A stretch of DNA of 43,486 bases, from the NCBI GenBank assembly GCA_021772135.1, contig JADYXQ010000177.1, positions 1 through 43,486 of the forward strand, given 5' to 3'. Position numbers and translations under genes: made by a program. The DNA is from Candidatus Obscuribacter sp. (GTDB lineage: Bacteria > Cyanobacteriota > Vampirovibrionia > Obscuribacterales > Obscuribacteraceae). Below, piece by piece: positions 7,332 to 15,996 of the stretch. Positions within the stretch are counted from its first letter, which is position 1; each line of letters starts with the position of its first letter. The notes beneath the pieces were generated by a model. That model did not search any database. It was not told where the DNA came from and saw only the letters and a list, made by a program, of their open reading frames with translations.

Positions 7332-8093
7332 GTGAAAAGGCAATTGACCCCAAAAGACAGACTGATTGTGGCCCTCGACGTTTCTTCCGAAGCCGAAGCC
7401 CGGGCCCTTTTTGAAGAGCTGAAAGATGACGTGGGCGTCTTTAAATGCGGTCTTGAACTTTTCACCGCTTGCGGCACTACTCTGTTTGCCCTGGCCAAAG
7501 AGTATGGTGTAAAACTCTTTTTTGACGGTAAATTTCACGACATTCCCAACACTGTCGCTCAAGCCTGTAAGGCCGCAGTAAGGCAGTCAGTGGATATTTT
7601 CAATTTGCATGCGTTAGGTGGGGCCGCCATGATGGAAGCGGCAGCAAAAGCCAGTGCTGAAGCCTACGCTGAACAAAAGGCTGCGGGTTTGCTGACCCCT
7701 GCGGCACTGGCCAATGCGCCTGCATTGATTGCCGTGACGATTTTAACCAGCATGGACGCCAGGGCTTTGCAGGACGAACTGAAAGTGCAATTGCCACTAG
7801 AGCAAATGGTGCCTTATCTGGCTCAAATGGCGCAAAAATGCGGTTTAAATGGAGTGGTGGCATCGGCTCAAGAAGCAGCTGCCATAAGAGAAGCTTGTGG
7901 CGATGACTTTTTAATTGTTACTCCCGGAATAAGACCGAAATGGGCCGAAGCTAACGATCAATCGCGCATCGTTACGCCCGGTGATGCCATTGCCCGTGGT
8001 GCAGATTATATAGTGGTGGGGCGGCCTATCGTCAAAGCCAAAGATAGAAAGGCTGCCGCTCGCCTAATTGTAGAAGAACTGGCGGCTGTTTAA
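7332..8093 (+). CDS. pyrF: Orotidine 5'-phosphate decarboxylase
   Basis: Converts OMP to UMP in the last step of de novo pyrimidine synthesis, in the cytosol. Residues visible: DRLIVALDV at the N-terminus, KCGLELF, the catalytic DGKFHDIPNTV segment with the Asp-Lys-Asp array, VTILTSMD, and VTPGIRP then GADYIVVGRPI for phosphate binding. This is the standard-length bacterial group. Start: GTG 7332 is chosen because AAGGA lies 8 bases upstream; ATG 7308 would add 8 residues but has no Shine-Dalgarno. It stands alone, with no other pyr genes nearby, and converges with cdaA after 16 bases. Confidence 0.96.
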   Translation: MKRQLTPKDRLIVALDVSSEAEARALFEELKDDVGVFKCGLELFTACGTTLFALAKEYGVKLFFDGKFHDIPNTVAQACKAAVRQSVDIFNLHALGGAAMMEAAAKASAEAYAEQKAAGLLTPAALANAPALIAVTILTSMDARALQDELKVQLPLEQMVPYLAQMAQKCGLNGVVASAQEAAAIREACGDDFLIVTPGIRPKWAEANDQSRIVTPGDAIARGADYIVVGRPIVKAKDRKAAARLIVEELAAV

Positions 8094-8109
8094 ATTAGCT
8101 CTGTGAAAC

Positions 8110-9057
8110 CTAGTTTGCCCGATTTAAGGCGGACGGCTCTGGTATGGGAGTCTCTTGGTCTTCGCTCACCGCCGACGACGCCAATGCGCCGGCCTCCACT
8201 TCGTTCTTTCCTCGACCAAACAGCGACAAGAACGAGTTAAACGGGCTGGTTTGAGGAGATTCAATACCTTGCTGATAGAGATAAGCAATTGGATCTGTCA
8301 GGTCTTCTGCACTGGCATAGCTGGCCAGCATGCCGCGACTGGCCGCCGAAATTGCTCCTGTTTCTTCTGACACCACAATACAAAGACCGTCGTAAGTTTC
8401 AGATAAGCCGATGGCTGCTCTATGTCTGGTGCCATATTTGTAAGACAATTTGGCATTCTCGGTCATTGGCAAGATCACACCGGCAGCCACAATCTTTTGT
8501 TTGCGTATGACCACAGCGCCGTCATGCAGCGGTGATTTGGGAAAGAATAAGGCCAGCAAAAGAGTTGCTGAAATGTCTGCGTTCACCGGAGTGCCGGGGC
8601 TCAAATAATCTCTTTCACCGGCAGGCGGTTCAATCACCATTAAGGCACCAGTTCTGGTGCGCGATAATTCTTTCACCGCTTGAATAATTTGGGCGATGTC
8701 ACGACTTGTGCGGGCGACATCGGTATCTGTTAATGAAAGATCAAATTTAAAAGTTTGCACTCTGCCCAAATAACCCAGGCCACGCCTGATTTCTGGCTGG
8801 AAGACCATGACGAATGCCAGAGCCGCGGCAGGAATTAAGTGATGCAATATTGAAGTAATCAGGGTGAGCTGTAGCCACCATGAGGCCAGGCTGATGCCGG
8901 CCAACACGAACATGCCCTTGACCAGGCGCTCGGCGTGAGTACCGGCGATGCGGCGCCAGACCCAGAGCACGGCGTAAAAGATAATCAACACCTGCATCAG
9001 GGTTTTGCCCCAGGCATGTAAATCTATTTGACTAATGAAATCGCTCAGGTCTGGCAT
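8110..9057 (-). CDS. cdaA: Diadenylate cyclase (c-di-AMP synthase), membrane type
   Basis: Makes c-di-AMP from two ATP. Three hydrophobic N-terminal helices (about 20-87) are followed by the FQPEIRRGLGYLGR hinge and the DAC domain. The motifs DGA (D179 here, in LHDGAVVIR) and RHR (in YGTRHRAAIGLSE) are both intact, and SEETGAIS follows, so it should be active. The C-terminal 60 residues are less conserved. Start: ATG 9057, preceded by GAGG at good spacing; TTG 9060 directly before it is possible. It lies 25 bases after lysA in the same direction, an arrangement I recall from cyanobacteria. A PgpH-type phosphodiesterase lies at 34528, so both ends of c-di-AMP turnover are present in the window. 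Confidence 0.95.
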   Translation of the reverse strand: MPDLSDFISQIDLHAWGKTLMQVLIIFYAVLWVWRRIAGTHAERLVKGMFVLAGISLASWWLQLTLITSILHHLIPAAALAFVMVFQPEIRRGLGYLGRVQTFKFDLSLTDTDVARTSRDIAQIIQAVKELSRTRTGALMVIEPPAGERDYLSPGTPVNADISATLLLALFFPKSPLHDGAVVIRKQKIVAAGVILPMTENAKLSYKYGTRHRAAIGLSETYDGLCIVVSEETGAISAASRGMLASYASAEDLTDPIAYLYQQGIESPQTSPFNSFLSLFGRGKNEVEAGALASSAVSEDQETPIPEPSALNRAN

Positions 9058-9082
9058 CAAACCTCAAGTTGAACTGACAATT

Positions 9083-10423
9083 TCAAGCAAGCCAACTGGG
9101 AATACGGTCGTGGCTGATTAAGTCTTTAGCGGTTTCACGTTCAAGAATTATTTCCGCCTTTCCGTTTTGTACAAGCACACAAGCCGGTCTGGCTGTGCGG
9201 TTGTAATTGGAGGACATGCTGTAGTTATAAGCACCGGTGGCAAATACAGCAATCAAATCGCCTTTGCGGGCGTCCAGCTCAGCTTCTTCTGCGATTATAT
9301 CTCCTGATTCGCAATATCTGCCCACAATCGACCAGAGCTTGCTTTTGCCTTCGTCGCCGACCATGCGATTGGCCACTGCAGCCGTATATTTGGCCTGATA
9401 TGTAATCGGCCGAGGGTTGTCGGCCATTCCGCCATCTACTGCCAGATAGTTCACACCCGGCATTTCTTTTAAATGACCGCTCTGATAAATAGTTACGCCG
9501 GCAGTGCCTACGATTGCTCGACCAGGTTCTACTGAAAGTTCAGGGACGGTGAGGCCTCGTTCGCCGAAGGCGGCTTTGACTTTCTCGCTTACTGCCCGAG
9601 CCCAGGTTTCTAGAGCTAAGGGGCGGTCGCTAGATACGTAAGCGATGCCCAGGCCGCCGCCCACATCTAAGTGCGGCAAAGTAAGACCATATTTGTTTTT
9701 TAGGTCGGCGTAAAGATCGGCAAACACCTCTACGTTTTGCAGGAATGGCTCGAGGTCCATGCCCTGGCTTCCGATGTGGGCGTGCAGGCCCAGGAGCTCG
9801 ACATTTTTCTGGCTCTTAATTAGTTCGATAGCGGCGCCTAATTGATCTAGTGGAATGCCGAACTTGCTCTTGTCGTGGCCTGTTTTAATATGATCGTGAG
9901 TATCGAGTTCAATACCGGGGATGATGCGCAGCAGAATTTCTACTTTGCGGCGCAGTGGTTTTGCCAGGGCAATGAGCGTCTGCAACTCGCTTTCATTATC
10001 CACCACGATTTTAATGGAAGCCTTGAGTGCCATCTTAAGTTCGAGATCGCTTTTGTTGTTGCCGTGAAAGAAAATTTTCTCCACAGGAAAACCGGCTCGC
10101 AGTGCCGTAAATAATTCCCCTTCTGAAACAACATCAAGGCCGAAACCGAGCTCTTCAATTAGTTTGACCAGAGCCAGGCACAAAAATGCTTTACCTGCAT
10201 AACAAGGCAGGGCCTGGCCATAATCGCTCAGGCCCACGGTGACCGCCTGTGCCGACTGGCGAATAGTTTCTTCGCAAACGATCCAGAGTGGGCTACCGAA
10301 CTCTTGCACCAGATCGACAACGTCGGCACCACCAATAGTAAGGTGGTTATGTTCATTGACCGCAGCCGTTACCGGCATGATGTTTTGATTTGGACTTTCG
10401 GTTCTTATTTTTGATGCCGTCAT
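9083..10423 (-). CDS. lysA: Diaminopimelate decarboxylase
   Basis: 446 residues. Decarboxylates meso-diaminopimelate to L-lysine, the final step of lysine synthesis, and so competes with peptidoglycan for DAP. A PLP-dependent fold-III enzyme: PLP lysine K78 in CYAGKAFLC, LHAHIGSQ, DVGGGLGIAY for phosphate binding, EPGRAIV, the partner-subunit CESGD motif and the C-terminal GAYNYSMSSNYN. About 20 residues at the N-terminus (through the Met-Pro-Val) are extra, so the start may be a little downstream. It is the middle gene of a minus-strand operon, 8 bases after the unrecognised gene at 10432 and 25 bases before cdaA. Confidence 0.96.
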   Translation of the reverse strand: MTASKIRTESPNQNIMPVTAAVNEHNHLTIGGADVVDLVQEFGSPLWIVCEETIRQSAQAVTVGLSDYGQALPCYAGKAFLCLALVKLIEELGFGLDVVSEGELFTALRAGFPVEKIFFHGNNKSDLELKMALKASIKIVVDNESELQTLIALAKPLRRKVEILLRIIPGIELDTHDHIKTGHDKSKFGIPLDQLGAAIELIKSQKNVELLGLHAHIGSQGMDLEPFLQNVEVFADLYADLKNKYGLTLPHLDVGGGLGIAYVSSDRPLALETWARAVSEKVKAAFGERGLTVPELSVEPGRAIVGTAGVTIYQSGHLKEMPGVNYLAVDGGMADNPRPITYQAKYTAAVANRMVGDEGKSKLWSIVGRYCESGDIIAEEAELDARKGDLIAVFATGAYNYSMSSNYNRTARPACVLVQNGKAEIILERETAKDLISHDRIPSWLA

Positions 10424-10431
10424 TATTGCCG

Positions 10432-11382
10432 TTAGCTTCCGCCGATTTTATTGCCGCGGGCGCTTTTCCATGGATTGCCACTGATTTTCGGCGCATTCTC
10501 GGGATGGGCCGCTTTGAATTGTTCTTCCCTGTCTGCATGCAATGCAGTGCCCAGGCCATCCTTGCGCTTTTGCTCAACTTTTCGCAGTTCGCTATAATCC
10601 AGGCTCAAAGAGGCGTATTGTTTTCCGGAAGAGAGCTGCTCTTCTAGACCGGTCAGTGAAAAAGTAAAGGGTTTGAGTTCCCAGATATTGCACAAACGCA
10701 ACTTAGATGCCGAAATATTGGCGTTGTAGACTTCATGCATCAGGCCTTGAGCATTTTCTATCGACGGTTCAATCCAGCCGTCCTTAAAGGAAAAGATGCC
10801 GTGCACTTTGCCTTTGAAGGTGTAGATTACCGCTTTGGCTCCGTCGCCTTCGTTGATCACAATGGTTCCGGGAGCATTGCTCTCAAGCAAATGTTCAAGT
10901 GAATAATGCATGACGTCTTGTGGTGTCATCATGCACTGAGGGTCGTAAAGTTCACCGTGAAACATTGATGAAGCGGCGATAGCGGTTTTGTCATCGATTT
11001 TATAAGTGTCGATAATGGCGTCGCTGGAAAGCATTTGCAGTTTCGCTTCTTTAAACGCTTCCTCGCCAAGCAATTGATTTTCGTTATCGTCGCGACCATA
11101 GACGCAGGCGAGTACTCGGCCGCGAAACACCAGGGCAGCGGCCCGACATTTTTTTGCGGGAGAAATCATGCGGATGACGCAGGTGTCTTCTCTGCCTTCA
11201 ATAGCCACCAGAAGATCGTAAAATTTGACCTGGTTGGAGAGGTTAATTTCGCTGGGAAGATCATCTTTTGGTTGTGGAAAAAGCCCAACGGCGCGCTTAT
11301 TCAAACCTCTGTGGTTGCTATAGGTGTCCTTGAGCATCTGGGCTTGTTCTGATTGTGAGCGCTTGTCTTTCCACGGCATCAT
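10432..11382 (-). CDS. Conserved cytosolic protein, possibly with two DUF4388-like halves
   Basis: 316 residues, no signal peptide or membrane segment. I do not recognise the family with certainty. Two stretches have the same layout, a strand pair ending in a Phe-x-Gly-x-Val turn followed by a helix: CRAAALVFRGRVLACVYG (about 79-96) and KAVIYTFKGKVHGIFSF (about 200-216). This resembles the second half of DUF4388 domains, seen in signalling proteins, but the match is weak. The C-terminal 60 residues are charged and probably disordered. Start: ATG 11382, immediately followed by another ATG, with GAGGA about 9 bases upstream. It leads the operon with lysA and cdaA, 8 bases before lysA. Confidence 0.7.
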   Translation of the reverse strand: MMPWKDKRSQSEQAQMLKDTYSNHRGLNKRAVGLFPQPKDDLPSEINLSNQVKFYDLLVAIEGREDTCVIRMISPAKKCRAAALVFRGRVLACVYGRDDNENQLLGEEAFKEAKLQMLSSDAIIDTYKIDDKTAIAASSMFHGELYDPQCMMTPQDVMHYSLEHLLESNAPGTIVINEGDGAKAVIYTFKGKVHGIFSFKDGWIEPSIENAQGLMHEVYNANISASKLRLCNIWELKPFTFSLTGLEEQLSSGKQYASLSLDYSELRKVEQKRKDGLGTALHADREEQFKAAHPENAPKISGNPWKSARGNKIGGS

Positions 11383-11521
11383 GATTTAAATCCTCAAAAA
11401 CACTACAGTCAAAATGTCTGCTTCCTGTGCCTCGCTTCATATTGACATACCAGGACCCTGCCTGTAATTAGCCAGGGCCTTTGGCAATAAACTTTGAAAT
11501 TAACATAATCCAACATTTGCA

Positions 11522-12031
11522 TTATTGAAAGCGGCCGAATGCCTCAGCTATGTGGACCACCGAGGCGTGTTTACGCAGTGTGGCCAGGTCTCCGGCAAAT
11601 AAAAGGGCGAGAATCTGGTTGCGACTGAGCTGGTAGTTAATCAAGAGCACGTCGAACTGCAAAATTCGCTGACCAGCTACTTGCGGCAGATAGACTTTTG
11701 AGCCGGCCACTTTGGCCTGGGCAAGAAAATGCAGGGCTGTGGTGATGATTTTCTTTTGTTTGCGCAAGTCAATGGCCATCTGGCCGGTCTGGAAAAGACC
11801 ATGGGCCGGCCCCTCTTCCAGTCTGGTTTTGACCTCGGCGAAGATAATCAATTTTTTGCGCTCGAACTGGTCGCTTTTTAAGGCAATCAAGTCAATTTCG
11901 CCTGTCCGACCGGCGCGATAGTTCTGGGCCAGCATTTGAAAACCCTGCTCGGCCAGGTAGTCTGAGGCAATTTGCTCGCCTAAAATGCCAAGGGTTTGTC
12001 TCCACTTCTTAGTATTAGCTGTCTGTTCCAT
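11522..12031 (-). CDS. yraN: YraN/UPF0102 family nuclease-like protein
   Basis: About 169 residues. The PD-(D/E)XK-like fold is shown by LGEQIASDYLAEQGF, the GEIDLIAL strand with its acidic residues and the FAEVKTR motif carrying the Glu-Val-Lys. YraN proteins resemble Holliday-junction resolvases of the archaeal type, but the cellular role is unproven. Length exceeds the usual 115-130 residues because of a C-terminal extension of about 35 residues and an insert. Start: ATG 12031 with AGGAGG 9 bases upstream; a TTG at 12049 would place the Shine-Dalgarno inside the gene. It is divergent from serS and followed by a 139-base gap with no strong terminator. Confidence 0.85.
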   Translation of the reverse strand: MEQTANTKKWRQTLGILGEQIASDYLAEQGFQMLAQNYRAGRTGEIDLIALKSDQFERKKLIIFAEVKTRLEEGPAHGLFQTGQMAIDLRKQKKIITTALHFLAQAKVAGSKVYLPQVAGQRILQFDVLLINYQLSRNQILALLFAGDLATLRKHASVVHIAEAFGRFQ

Positions 12032-12053
12032 GGCATTGCCCCTCCTCAAAAGC

Positions 12054-12059
12054 TATAAT
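12054..12059 (+). promoter_or_regulatory. Consensus -10 element upstream of serS
   Basis: A perfect TATAAT (12054-12059) lies 62 bases before the serS ATG, inside the yraN-serS divergent gap. No TTGACA-like -35 is found at 16-18 bases. A second candidate TATAAC is at 12091-12096. Confidence 0.35.
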
Positions 12060-12121
12060 CTGGAACCGGATAAAAATTCGGTCCTAGTTCTATAACGTCA
12101 GCGATCGCAAAGAAGTTCAAA

Positions 12122-13405
12122 ATGTTAGACCTAAAATTGATTAGAGAAAATCCAGATGCCGTGGAAGCTGCGCTTGCTCGCCGCCATGGTGGTTTTTCAA
12201 TTAAGGAATTAGTGGAAATAGACGCTAAGTTGCGCAAAGTTCAATCTGAGTGGGAAGCACTTAATTGCCGCAGCAATGAAATTTCTGAACTGTTCAAATC
12301 AGGAAAATTGTCCGGCCCTGAAAAAGAGAGTTTCAAAAGCGAGACTAAAGAAATCAAAAGCCGCCAAGGTGAAGTAGAAGATGAAAAACGGGTTTTAGAA
12401 GGGCAGCGTACACAACTTGCTCTTTCAATTCCGAACATGCCTGGCGCCGATGTTCCTGAAGGCAAGAGCGAAGAAGATAACCAGGTAATTTCTACCTGGG
12501 GCACTATACCTGGTATCAAAAATCCACGTCATCATTACGATATTGGTGCCGAACTGGGAGTTTTTGATTTTGAACGCGGCGTCAAAATTGCCGAGTCGCG
12601 TTTCACTGTGCTCATGAACTGGGGCGCAAAAATGGAGCGAGCATTGATGAATTTCATGCTCGATAGTCACTCTAAGCGTGGTTACAGCGAAGTTTTCCCG
12701 CCCATTCTGGTGAACAAAAATTGTCTTATTGGCACCGGTCAACTGCCCAAATTTGCCGATGATTTCTACAAGTGCTCTGACGATGAACTTTACCTAGTGC
12801 CCACAGCCGAAGTACCCATAACCAATCTTTATCGCGAAGAAGTAATCGATGAGGCAGATTTGCCCATCTATCATTGTGCTTATACGCCTAACTTCAGAAG
12901 AGAAGCAGGCAGCGCTGGTAAAGACACTCGTGGTTATATTCGCCAGCATCAGTTCAACAAAGTTGAGCTGGTGAAATTCTGCACCCCTGAAAGCAGTGCT
13001 GAAGAACACGAAAAATTGACGCGCGACGCTGAGTTGATTTTAGAAGCTCTAGAATTACCTTATCGCCGGGTCTTGCTTTGCAGCGGCGACATGGGTTTCT
13101 GTGCCGCTAAATGCTATGACCTGGAAGTCTGGTTCCCGGCTCAAGATAAGTATCGCGAAATCAGCTCATGCTCAGTCTTTGGTGATTTCCAAGCTCGACG
13201 CGCCAACTTGCGCTATAAACCGACAGATGGTGGCAAAGCGCGATATTTGCATACAATCAATGGCTCTGGTTTGGCTATAGGCAGAGCGATGGCGGCTATT
13301 CTGGAAAATAATCAACAACCGGACGGCTCGGTTAAAGTGCCGACGGTTTTGCAACCTTATATGGGTGTGAGTGTTATTGCCGCCAAATTAGCAGCAGTCA
13401 CTTAA
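12122..13405 (+). CDS. serS: Seryl-tRNA synthetase
   Basis: 427 residues, the standard length. It charges tRNA-Ser with serine, and also tRNA-Sec where present. The N-terminal MLDLKLIRENPDAVEAAL starts the tRNA-binding long coiled coil (about 30-105, Glu/Lys-rich). The class II catalytic domain follows with TAEVPITN, motif 2 (TPNFRREAGSAGKDTRG), EISSCSVFGDFQARR and motif 3 (NGSGLAIGRAMAAILEN). Start: ATG 12122 with AAGAAG upstream. The next gene begins 4 bases after its stop, so they are co-transcribed. A matching tRNA-Ser(GCU) is at 42719. Confidence 0.98.
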   Translation: MLDLKLIRENPDAVEAALARRHGGFSIKELVEIDAKLRKVQSEWEALNCRSNEISELFKSGKLSGPEKESFKSETKEIKSRQGEVEDEKRVLEGQRTQLALSIPNMPGADVPEGKSEEDNQVISTWGTIPGIKNPRHHYDIGAELGVFDFERGVKIAESRFTVLMNWGAKMERALMNFMLDSHSKRGYSEVFPPILVNKNCLIGTGQLPKFADDFYKCSDDELYLVPTAEVPITNLYREEVIDEADLPIYHCAYTPNFRREAGSAGKDTRGYIRQHQFNKVELVKFCTPESSAEEHEKLTRDAELILEALELPYRRVLLCSGDMGFCAAKCYDLEVWFPAQDKYREISSCSVFGDFQARRANLRYKPTDGGKARYLHTINGSGLAIGRAMAAILENNQQPDGSVKVPTVLQPYMGVSVIAAKLAAVT

Positions 13406-13409
13406 GTCG

Positions 13410-14246
13410 ATGGCTGATTTTAAGCCAGATACAACGGCTCTAGTTTCTGCACCTTCGCCCATGCGGCGCCACCGCTTTGTGCAAATAACCTGCCTATTTG
13501 CCGCCATTGCGCATACTGCGGCTACATTGCTCTGTGTCTATGCCTTTCGCGAGGGCAACTTCGTTGATTTCACGCCGGCGCGCCTGATGGAATTTGTGCC
13601 ACGGCATCTGGTGCTGTGGAGAGTTTGTTGTCTTTCAGTTATTTGCTCAAGCGTTTCCACTCTTGTTTTCATTCTCGCTATGCGTGAAATATTGGAGGAG
13701 AAATTTCGCTTTATCATCGGCGTGGCTGTCTGTCTATCTGTTCTCGCCTGTTCGCAAGATCTTGCCGCCGTCAGCCGCATGATGGTTTTATTCAGCGATA
13801 TCGCTCTGCAAGGCACAGCGATTTGTACTTACACAGGCAATGAGCTGGTGCAAATCGGCTGGACTTTAATCAACCAGTCGATTACCGAAACGTTTATGAT
13901 CGCGTCTGCTTTGTATGGGCTGGCTGGTTTATCCATCACTCATTGTCTGAGCAAAACCCGCGTATTGCCTCGGTCTTTAGCATGGGCCCATTTGCCCGTG
14001 TGGCTTTGCATGCTGGCAATTTCAGTCACCACATTCAATGGCATGGTACCAATTGCCATGTCTCTTATGTTCGCCGGCAATCTCGGCCTTTCTTTTCTCG
14101 CTGCATTTTCCGGCGTCAATATCGATTCTGTACTGAATCGCAAAAGAGAGATTAATAGTCTGGCTCTGGATGCAACTACTGGCGTCACTTTGCCGGGTGA
14201 GTTTGACCCTGAACTGTCCGACTCCGCCGATCACGCAGCCATTTAA
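13410..14246 (+). CDS. Polytopic membrane protein of unknown function
   Basis: 278 residues with about six hydrophobic segments (about 25-47, 70-90, 100-125, 155-178, 188-208, 212-235) and a hydrophilic Asp/Glu-rich C-terminal tail. I recognise no family. Two transmembrane segments contain Cys and Ser/Thr clusters, but no motif suggests a channel or enzyme. It begins 4 bases after serS without its own Shine-Dalgarno, so it relies on readthrough from the serS operon. The end of the gene overlaps the inverted AGCCAAT/ATTGGCT elements only just downstream of its stop, so the pdxR control region starts immediately after it. Confidence 0.75.
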   Translation: MADFKPDTTALVSAPSPMRRHRFVQITCLFAAIAHTAATLLCVYAFREGNFVDFTPARLMEFVPRHLVLWRVCCLSVICSSVSTLVFILAMREILEEKFRFIIGVAVCLSVLACSQDLAAVSRMMVLFSDIALQGTAICTYTGNELVQIGWTLINQSITETFMIASALYGLAGLSITHCLSKTRVLPRSLAWAHLPVWLCMLAISVTTFNGMVPIAMSLMFAGNLGLSFLAAFSGVNIDSVLNRKREINSLALDATTGVTLPGEFDPELSDSADHAAI

Positions 14247-14257
14247 GAACGATTTAA

Positions 14258-14408
14258 AGCCAATTTGTGAATTGGCTGGTAAATTTAGTGATTGGCTGGA
14301 TTGTCCGGCCGCAATGGCTGGTATATATTGGGGCCATTGCAGCTCCATCGGTAACTTTACGGTAGATTTCATGGATTGGCAGGGTACATTGACCCGGGAA
14401 TTGGCTGG
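14258..14408 (+). promoter_or_regulatory. Direct-repeat operator array for the PdxR-type regulator
   Basis: The 9-mer ATTGGCTGG recurs at 14271-14279, 14291-14299 and 14400-14408, with one-base variants at 14313-14321 (AATGGCTGG) and 14375-14383 (ATTGGCAGG). The first two are exactly 20 bases apart, and an inverted AGCCAAT lies at 14258-14264. Copies 1-2 sit upstream of the -35 and copy 3 in the spacer of the promoter at 14301. MocR-family regulators are known to bind such direct repeats at their own and pdx promoters. Confidence 0.6.
14301..14329 (+). promoter_or_regulatory. Promoter of the pdxR-pdxS-pdxT unit
   Basis: TTGTCC (14301-14306), a 17-base spacer and TATATT (14324-14329). Transcription would begin near 14336. 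The flanking 9-base repeats overlap it, so the regulator could activate from upstream and repress from the spacer copy. Confidence 0.55.
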
Positions 14409-15948
14409 AGCGACTAAAAGCGCCCCGGGCAAGAACATGTCTGCCAAAAGCGGTTCCGCTCATTTATATGTGCGGGTGGTGGAAAGCCTCAAAGCCGCAA
14501 TCAAGTCTGGAGAAATGGCTGCCGGTGAGCGTCTGCCCACTAATCGCGAGCTGGCCCAAGAACTTAAAATCGATCGTTCCACAGTGGCCAGGGCTTACCT
14601 TGAGCTTTCGCAGCTCGGTTTAATTGAGTCGCATGTGGGTCGCGGCACTTTCGTCAGTTCGGCGGCGCTGCGCACGGCCGACGACAAAATTCACTGGCCC
14701 GCCAGTTTTTCTCGCTATGCCGATGGTCTTTCCAGTTCTATTAATAAGTTACCTCAACTGAGCTCAGGAGATAACTTTATTTCTTTTGCCGGTGGCATTC
14801 CTGCGCAAGACTCTTATCCCAGTCATGATTTTGAAAAGATCGTTTTAGATCTTCTGGCCGGCGGTCGCGGCGCTACTATGTTTGATTACAGCCCATTTGC
14901 CGGCGAACCTGATTTGCGCCAGGCGGTGACCAGTCATCTTGCTTTGCGAGGTATGAGTTTTGCCGACCAAGAATTGCTCATTCTAAGCGGTTCACAACAG
15001 GGCATTGATCTGGTGGCTAACTTACTAATTGATCCAGGCGAAGCCGTGCTGGTAGAAGAGCCCACTTATTTCTGGGCCATTTCTAATTTTAAAGCCAGAC
15101 AGGCTCAGCTTATTGGTTGCCCTCTAGATGAAGAAGGCATTTCGCTGGCTGCGGTGGAAGAGCACCTGATTCGGTACCAGCCCAAGTTCATTTATGTGAT
15201 GCCCAATAATCAAAATCCTACCGGCATCACCATGTCTCTAACCAGACGCCATGGCCTTTTAGCATTGGCACGAAAATATCAAACCCCGATTCTGGAAGAC
15301 GATTATTCAGGTGATCTGGCTTATGACGGTGACCCGCTGCCGTCTTTGCGATCTCTGCCCGGCGGCGAAGATATAGTTATTTATCAAGGCACGTTTTCAA
15401 AAGCACTCTGTCCTGGAATTCGCCTGGGCTGGCTTGTGGGGCCGCAAGAAGTAATTGACAAATTGAGCTTTGCCAAACGCACGAGCGATCTGGCCACTAA
15501 TTCTATGGCCCAGGTTATACTCACCGAGTTTTTGCAACGCGGCCTTTATCAGGAGCATTTAAGTAAAGTCAATAAAGTCTATGCCCAACGTCGCAATACC
15601 ATAATTGCGGCTCTAGGGCGCGAGCTCAGTGACTTCCCCGATATTTCCTGGTCTATTCCGTCCGGTGGGTTATTCATCTGGCTGACTTTACCCCGGGGTG
15701 TTTCCAACCGAGATCTGCTTGAATTTGCCGTGGCCGAAAAAGTTGTATTTTCACCCGGTGACCTTTGTTTTCTCGATAGCAATTCGCTCAATTATTTACG
15801 CCTGTGCTTTATTCAAAACTCTGAAGAACGCATTATTGAAGGTGTCAAACGCTTAGCCCGGGCCATTTCTAAATATCTTGATCATCACCATCAGGAGCGC
15901 GCTGCCAACACAATCAGGCAGAGACGCAACGAACATGTACTAATTTAA
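14371..15948 (+). CDS. pdxR: MocR-family regulator (GntR helix-turn-helix fused to aminotransferase fold), PdxR-like
   Basis: About 525 residues from ATG 14371. A GntR-type winged helix (LYVRVVESLKAAIKSGEM, RLPTNRELAQEL, DRSTVARAYLELSQLGLIES, GRGTFV) precedes a class I aminotransferase-like domain with SGSQQGIDL, MPNNQNPTGITM, EDDYSGDL and the PLP lysine in YQGTFSKALCPGIRLGW. MocR proteins sense PLP. Placement 48 bases before pdxS makes a PdxR role, regulating PLP synthesis, likely. Most pdxR genes diverge from pdxST; here it runs the same way, so it may be in the same transcript. Start is uncertain: the promoter at 14301 excludes the longest frame, leaving ATG 14371 or ATG 14437, neither with a strong Shine-Dalgarno. 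Confidence 0.9.
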   Translation: MDWQGTLTRELAGATKSAPGKNMSAKSGSAHLYVRVVESLKAAIKSGEMAAGERLPTNRELAQELKIDRSTVARAYLELSQLGLIESHVGRGTFVSSAALRTADDKIHWPASFSRYADGLSSSINKLPQLSSGDNFISFAGGIPAQDSYPSHDFEKIVLDLLAGGRGATMFDYSPFAGEPDLRQAVTSHLALRGMSFADQELLILSGSQQGIDLVANLLIDPGEAVLVEEPTYFWAISNFKARQAQLIGCPLDEEGISLAAVEEHLIRYQPKFIYVMPNNQNPTGITMSLTRRHGLLALARKYQTPILEDDYSGDLAYDGDPLPSLRSLPGGEDIVIYQGTFSKALCPGIRLGWLVGPQEVIDKLSFAKRTSDLATNSMAQVILTEFLQRGLYQEHLSKVNKVYAQRRNTIIAALGRELSDFPDISWSIPSGGLFIWLTLPRGVSNRDLLEFAVAEKVVFSPGDLCFLDSNSLNYLRLCFIQNSEERIIEGVKRLARAISKYLDHHHQERAANTIRQRRNEHVLI

Positions 15949-15996
15949 AAAGCAAACTTACTTAGAGCGAACATTACACTTAATCAGGAGCATCTC

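Noticed and set aside
12101-12108. GCGATCGC, the cyanobacterial HIP1 palindrome, upstream of serS
   Set aside because: I noticed only one copy; the HIP1 signature is abundance, so this may be chance.
14170-14370. 67-codon N-terminal extension of the PdxR-like regulator
   Set aside because: It would place the promoter and operator repeats inside the gene and overlaps the preceding gene; the family starts near the HTH.
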